Assembly (NCBI GenBank): GCA_010692635.1
Contig: JAAHGL010000063.1
Coordinates: forward strand, 1 to 35,582
DNA from: Symploca sp. SIO2C1
Lineage (GTDB): Bacteria; Cyanobacteriota; Cyanobacteriia; Cyanobacteriales; Coleofasciculaceae
Length of the DNA stretch: 35,582 bases
Reading direction: 5' to 3'
Made by a program: the position numbers and the translations under genes. The notes under the pieces are model-generated. The model did not search any database. It was not told where the DNA came from and saw only the letters and a list, made by a program, of their open reading frames with translations. The stretch's first letter is position 1, and each line of letters starts with the position of its first letter. This document shows, piece after piece, positions 32,269 through 35,582 of this stretch.

Positions 32269-33138
32269 ATGACCGAACTCACCCCGGCGCAAAAACATCA
32301 AGCCCACGACCTGGTTGCCCGTTTGAAAAAAGCTGAAGAACGGCTCAATGAAGCCATAGCCGCTTATAACGACGCTTTGATTGGTGGCTTTGGCAAATGG
32401 GTGTCTGATAAAGAAGATGCTTATAATTCAATTGCCAAACAAGGAAACGCACTCCTGTCCAGCACTCACCCTGATTTTCTCAAACTGGAACTTGCCTGGG
32501 TGGAGCTGAGTGAACCCATCAAACTCAATCCAGGGCTTATCAATTGGCAAGCCTGGGCAGACGGACTGGAAGAATTGGGCGTAGGCGGGCTGGATGCAGA
32601 GAGCCTCAAAGCTGATACTGTTCGCCTTGATGAATACCAAGTCCTGCGCAAGATGGATGAAGCATTCCTGAACTGGTATGAGCAGCAGCTAGATGTGCTT
32701 TACTGTGAGAATGCCGCTGAGGAACTGACAGAATTAGCTGCCACAATCCCCTGGGAACAAAGAGGGCTGGATAGCAAAAAACATTTGTGGCTCAATTACG
32801 GCATCAAGTTCCTGACAGCAAAAGCCCGCCAGCGCAATGAAGATTATGACGAAGATGAGGAGAATGAAGAACCACTGCCTTTCGATGTGGTGAACCTTGA
32901 GCGCCGAGCTTCAGCCCTGTTACCACCAACCTCTGAACCAACAGACGAAGAAATAGCAGCCCTGCGGCGCATTGTCAGAGCCTGGGTTCCCGATGGCAGT
33001 TCAAAAGACTGGTGTGAAGGACTAATCACCGGACTGGTCTTATATCCCCAGACCAGGCTGGTCTTAAAAGACCATCTTATTCCAGTAGCCCTCAAACTGC
33101 TCAAAGAGGAATGCGCCCAAGCCCCTTACTGGCGTTAG
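32269..33138 (+). CDS. Unrecognised helical protein (289 aa), cluster gene 11
   Basis: AGGAAG lies about 9 nt before the ATG. The protein is alpha-helical with many conserved-looking tryptophans (LAWVELSE, LINWQAWADGLEELG, FLNWYEQQLDVLY). It has a strongly acidic central segment (NEDYDEDEENEEPLPFD) and a C-terminal domain (LRRIVRAWVPDGSSKDWCEGLITGLVLYPQTRLVLKDHLIPVALKLL). No membrane helix or catalytic motif stands out. The C-terminal part looks like a compact helical domain that could bind protein. Its place next to the ATPase suggests a cytoplasmic partner. Confidence 0.65.
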   Translation: MTELTPAQKHQAHDLVARLKKAEERLNEAIAAYNDALIGGFGKWVSDKEDAYNSIAKQGNALLSSTHPDFLKLELAWVELSEPIKLNPGLINWQAWADGLEELGVGGLDAESLKADTVRLDEYQVLRKMDEAFLNWYEQQLDVLYCENAAEELTELAATIPWEQRGLDSKKHLWLNYGIKFLTAKARQRNEDYDEDEENEEPLPFDVVNLERRASALLPPTSEPTDEEIAALRRIVRAWVPDGSSKDWCEGLITGLVLYPQTRLVLKDHLIPVALKLLKEECAQAPYWR

Positions 33139-33187
33139 AACAACCATCCTGTATGCATCAACCCAAGTTTTTTCTCAAAGGAGCATC

Positions 33188-33343
33188 ATGAAACAGAACA
33201 TAGAAGCTATCCGCAAACAACACGAGAAGTGGCTAAAACAACTAGAAACACTGGCTGTTCAAGCTATTGCCACCGGAGAGTGGGATGACTTTTTCTTTCA
33301 CATCATGGATTTTACAGGCTGGTCACGAATTGACACGTACTAG
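33188..33343 (+). CDS. Hypothetical small protein (51 aa), last gene of the cluster
   Basis: AAAGGAG stands 5 nt before the ATG. The sequence is MKQNIEAIRKQHEKWLKQLE, then TLAVQAIATGEWDDFFFHIMDFTGWSRIDTY. A basic N-terminal helix and an aromatic C-terminus suggest a soluble partner protein. It is 50 bp after gene 11 and is followed within about 120 bp by a hairpin terminator, which closes the cluster. Confidence 0.6.
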   Translation: MKQNIEAIRKQHEKWLKQLETLAVQAIATGEWDDFFFHIMDFTGWSRIDTY

Positions 33344-33415
33344 AAGGTACTATGAACCGACAGCAGCACAATAGCCCCCCCCTTGACTTTCCCTTGGTTC
33401 AGTGTAGTCAACTAT

Positions 33416-33449
33416 CCTAAGATAGAGGAAGCGAAACAATCTAACTCCA
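33416..33449 (+). repeat. Flanking repeat, left copy
   Basis: CCTAAGATAGAGGAAGCG and what follows up to CTAACTCCA matches 34728-34762 in roughly three quarters of positions with one gap. The two copies bracket the DUF1016 nuclease gene, and each is followed by a GC-rich hairpin 20-40 bp later. Confidence 0.5.
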
Positions 33450-33463
33450 TAACTCAAGCACTA

Positions 33464-33499
33464 TACCATCCCCCACCTCGTGAAGAGAGGCGGGGGTAT
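33464..33499 (+). terminator. Hairpin terminator after the 27.2-33.3 kb cluster
   Basis: ATAC...CCCCC-A-CCTC pairs with GAGG-C-GGGGG-TAT around a short loop with one mismatch, followed by TATTTGTTT. The T-run is modest. Position fits the end of the plus-strand cluster. Confidence 0.6.
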
Positions 33500-33584
33500 T
33501 TGTTTAGCGGTAAAGTAAAAGGTTATTGTTTCAACTCTGAAACCGCAGAAAACGAAAGCTGGAACATCTCAAGGAATAAAAGGC

Positions 33585-34691
33585 GTGACGAAAGATTCCC
33601 CAGAAAACCTCCCTGACACAACTAAACCGAGTGAGGTTTATCTTTCCATGCTCAACGACGTTATCGAGCTGATGGAAGCCTCCCGTCGTAAGGCATCCCG
33701 CTCTATCAACTCAATTATGACAGCAACCTATTGGGAAATTGGACGGCGGATTGTCGAGTTCGAGCAGTCGGGGGAGAGCAGGGCTGAGTACGGCAAACAA
33801 CTCATCTCACGCCTCGCCCATGACCTCTCAGCTCGGTTTGGAAGAGGATTTAAGAAAACTAATCTCTTTCAGATGCGTTCTTTTTATCTGACCTACTCTA
33901 ATGTGCTGCAAACTTTATCTGAACATTCGGGAACCGAAGAGATTTTCCAGACAGTGTCTGGAAAATTCCCCTTGCCCTGGTCTCATTACGTCCAATTACT
34001 TTCGGTCAAATCAAACGAAGCCAGAGACTTCTATGAGGCACAAGCCTTGCAAGGAGGGTGGTCAGTCCGGCAGCTACGACGGCAGATTTCAACCCAATTC
34101 TACGAGCGTACCTTATTATCTCGCAATAAGGCAGCAATGTTGGAAAAAGGCACTCAGTCTCTCCCTTCAGATACCATCTCCCCTGAAGAAGAGATTAAAG
34201 ACCCCTTTGTTCTGGAGTTCCTTGCTCTCAAGGATGAGTATTCAGAAAGCGACCTCGAAGAAGCACTCATCCAGCATATTGAGAGTTTCCTTCTGGAATT
34301 AGGACAGGACTTTGCCTTTCTTGGTCGTCAGCGTCGCTTGCGTATCGGCGACCAATGGTTTCGCGTGGATCTGGTCTTTTTCCACCGCCGTCTGCGATGT
34401 CTGGTCATTATAGATCTCAAGCTCGGTGAGTTCTCCCATGCAGATGTAGGTCAAATGCACCTGTATTTGAACTACGCACGAGAACACTGGACGCTCGAAG
34501 AGGAAAATCCCCCCGTAGGACTGATTTTGTGCAACAGAAAAGATGAGGCAGTAGCTCACTACGCTTTAGCAGGGTTACCCAATAAGGTTATGGCTGCTGA
34601 GTATCAAACCACTCTACCAGATGAAAAGCTCTTGGCTGAAGAACTCGAACGAACCCGCAAAAGAATAGAAAACCGCTCGTTAGAGGAATGA
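33585..34691 (+). CDS. DUF1016/YhcG-type PD-(D/E)XK nuclease
   Basis: The 368-residue protein has the N-terminal helical DUF1016 domain (about 15-185), with YWEIGRRIVEFEQSG, AEYGKQLISRLAHDLSARFGRGF, SFYLTY and LPWSHYVQLLSV. The PD-(D/E)XK nuclease domain follows: FRVDLVFFHRRLRCLVIIDLKLG (D262, D277-L-K279) and VGQMHLYLNY (Q290). The active site is complete. YhcG-like proteins are thought to process DNA and are often found in mobile elements and defence islands. The start is a GTG with AAGGA about 9 nt upstream. It is flanked by two related repeats and is separated from the cluster before it by a terminator, so it looks like a distinct cargo gene. Confidence 0.85.
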   Translation: MTKDSPENLPDTTKPSEVYLSMLNDVIELMEASRRKASRSINSIMTATYWEIGRRIVEFEQSGESRAEYGKQLISRLAHDLSARFGRGFKKTNLFQMRSFYLTYSNVLQTLSEHSGTEEIFQTVSGKFPLPWSHYVQLLSVKSNEARDFYEAQALQGGWSVRQLRRQISTQFYERTLLSRNKAAMLEKGTQSLPSDTISPEEEIKDPFVLEFLALKDEYSESDLEEALIQHIESFLLELGQDFAFLGRQRRLRIGDQWFRVDLVFFHRRLRCLVIIDLKLGEFSHADVGQMHLYLNYAREHWTLEEENPPVGLILCNRKDEAVAHYALAGLPNKVMAAEYQTTLPDEKLLAEELERTRKRIENRSLEE

Positions 34692-34727
34692 GAGTATATT
34701 CCTCAATCCTTTTTGGTCTCCCCCGCA

Positions 34728-34762
34728 CCTTAGTATAGAGAAAGTAAAACTGTCTAACTTTA
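34728..34762 (+). repeat. Flanking repeat, right copy
   Basis: CCTTAGTATAGAGAAAGT and what follows, to TCTAACTTTA, matches the left copy at 33416-33449. A hairpin with CCTACGC/GCGTAGG comes 21 bp later, as at the left side. Confidence 0.5.
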
Positions 34763-34782
34763 CTTCTTCACACTTCCTCCCC

Positions 34783-34818
34783 CCTACGCTCCTTGAACGA
34801 GGCGTAGGATTTTCTTTT
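34783..34818 (+). terminator. Rho-independent terminator after the DUF1016 gene
   Basis: CCTACGC (34783-34789) pairs with GCGTAGG (34802-34808), then ATTTTCTTTT. It lies about 90 bp after the nuclease stop codon. Confidence 0.7.
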
Positions 34819-34865
34819 GCAGTACAATATAAGATTGCCAAAAAGATAACAGGTGGCATCAAAGG

Positions 34866-35474
34866 GTGAAAATCGACCGTCATGGTAAAGGTAAAGTTTT
34901 AGCGGTAGAAGAGATTCAGCTTTTGTTCAGCGAGGGACTAAAAACTCTTCGCGATCGCTGCCTCTTTGGAGTGTGCCTTTATACCGCAGCTCGAATTAAT
35001 GAAGCGTGTACTCTAAGACGAGTAGATGTCTTTGATAAAAAGCGGCAAGTAAGACCAGAATTAATCATCAGAAAGCGCAACACAAAAGGGAAACTGGATA
35101 CTCGCTGCATTCCTGTAGGTGAAGACTTACAAGCACTTCTCACCGAATACAGCCCACCACTTCACCAGTACTGGCTTTTTCCAGGAAGGCATAACAAAAG
35201 CCACATAAATCCCATGTCAGCATCCAGAATTTTAAGGATAGCCTTTGAAGACATTGAAATAGAAGGAGCCTCCACCCACTCCCTGCGCCGTACAGCACTT
35301 ACCACCATGCATAACAACCGAGTCCCTTTGAGAATCATCCAGCGGGTGAGCGGTCATCGCTCTTTAGCTACACTGGAAGAATATTTGGCGGTAAGCGATG
35401 ATCAGGTCAAGGGGGCAATCTCAAGCCTCTCTCAGATATCCTACGTCAACAAATTAGGGACTTCCAAAAAATAA
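34866..35474 (+). CDS. Short tyrosine recombinase, catalytic domain only
   Basis: All catalytic residues of the family are present: R43 in TAARINEAC, K74 in TKGK, H138-x-x-R141 in THSLRRT, H164 in SGHRSLATLEEYL and nucleophile Y173. At 202 residues it lacks the N-terminal core-binding domain of XerC/D-type enzymes, as do some short plasmid and phage recombinases. The start is a GTG, with AGGTGG upstream. It could resolve plasmid dimers or move a cassette; the repeats around the neighbouring nuclease gene are possible substrates. HIP1 lies at 34951-34958 within the gene. Confidence 0.85.
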   Translation: MKIDRHGKGKVLAVEEIQLLFSEGLKTLRDRCLFGVCLYTAARINEACTLRRVDVFDKKRQVRPELIIRKRNTKGKLDTRCIPVGEDLQALLTEYSPPLHQYWLFPGRHNKSHINPMSASRILRIAFEDIEIEGASTHSLRRTALTTMHNNRVPLRIIQRVSGHRSLATLEEYLAVSDDQVKGAISSLSQISYVNKLGTSKK

Positions 35475-35487
35475 AACATCCCACAAA

Positions 35488-35506
35488 GAGAATGATAATC
35501 ATTGTC
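35488..35506. promoter_or_regulatory. Near-consensus Fur box
   Basis: GAGAATGATAATCATTGTC matches the 19-bp Fur consensus GATAATGATAATCATTATC at 17 positions and contains the perfect dyad AATGATAATCATT. It lies just after the recombinase gene, so it probably controls an iron-regulated gene beyond the window. Confidence 0.7.
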
Positions 35507-35582
35507 ATGGGTGGAGAGGAAGGGTGACTTTTCGCCCCCTTTGCTCCCCTTTTTATAGTAAATTTGAGCTGGAGTGATTTTT

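Overview
The window looks like part of a large plasmid, possibly a plasmid cointegrate, from a cyanobacterium, probably a filamentous one. Cyanobacterial signs are a DUF4278-type small protein (MKLSYRG start), a PEP-CTERM surface protein, two HIP1 octamers GCGATCGC (30047-30054 and 34951-34958) and group II introns. Plasmid signs are an iteron origin with a Rep protein, ParA/ParB, a separate actin-like segregation locus, a MobF relaxase with its coupling protein, and a primase of the archaeo-eukaryotic type. No rRNA, tRNA or chromosomal housekeeping operon was seen.

Layout. 1-1623: a small gene split by a group II intron whose reverse-transcriptase gene is itself interrupted by a second intron (minus strand). 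1854-2380: two small genes. 2380-12111: a minus-strand transfer block, consisting of a relaxosome RHH/coiled-coil protein, MobF relaxase-helicase (TraI/TrwC type), VirD4/TraD-type coupling ATPase and a DarB-like methyltransferase/strawberry-notch helicase broken by a frameshift. 12180-12295: a predicted oriT upstream of that block, with an F-like nic sequence. 12454-13636: two leading-region genes, one derived from an IS630-type transposase. 14018-17721: the replication/partition core, with Rep, eight 21-22 bp iterons plus an outlier, parAB and two copies of a perfect 18-bp element that may be parS. 17771-21017: a CoiA-like/GIY-YIG protein and a RecD2 helicase. 21014-22494: PEP-CTERM protein, a 48-aa protein and a DUF4278 protein. 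22799-25094: AEP primase and a highly structured intergenic region that is probably a small RNA or origin. 25117-27084: ParM-like actin between ribbon-helix-helix proteins. 27257-33343: a plus-strand cluster of about a dozen unrecognised genes, many tiny and several membrane-spanning, around a membrane-anchored P-loop ATPase with VirD4/FtsK-like topology. 33416-35474: a DUF1016/YhcG PD-(D/E)XK nuclease between two related 34-35 bp repeats, then a short tyrosine recombinase. A near-consensus Fur box lies at the right edge.

How it fits together. The relaxosome would nick the plus strand near 12286. The 12.4-kb side would then enter the recipient first and the tra genes last, as in F. DarB-like proteins of phage P1 protect incoming DNA from restriction, which would suit its place in the tra operon. 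Two replication proteins and two complete partition systems suggest that two replicons have fused. The cluster at 27.2-33.3 kb is the best candidate for an undescribed system: it has the parts expected of a membrane DNA-translocation or virus-like assembly machine, but I recognise no capsid, relaxase or pilus gene in it. All functional calls rest on motif reading by eye; no database search was run.
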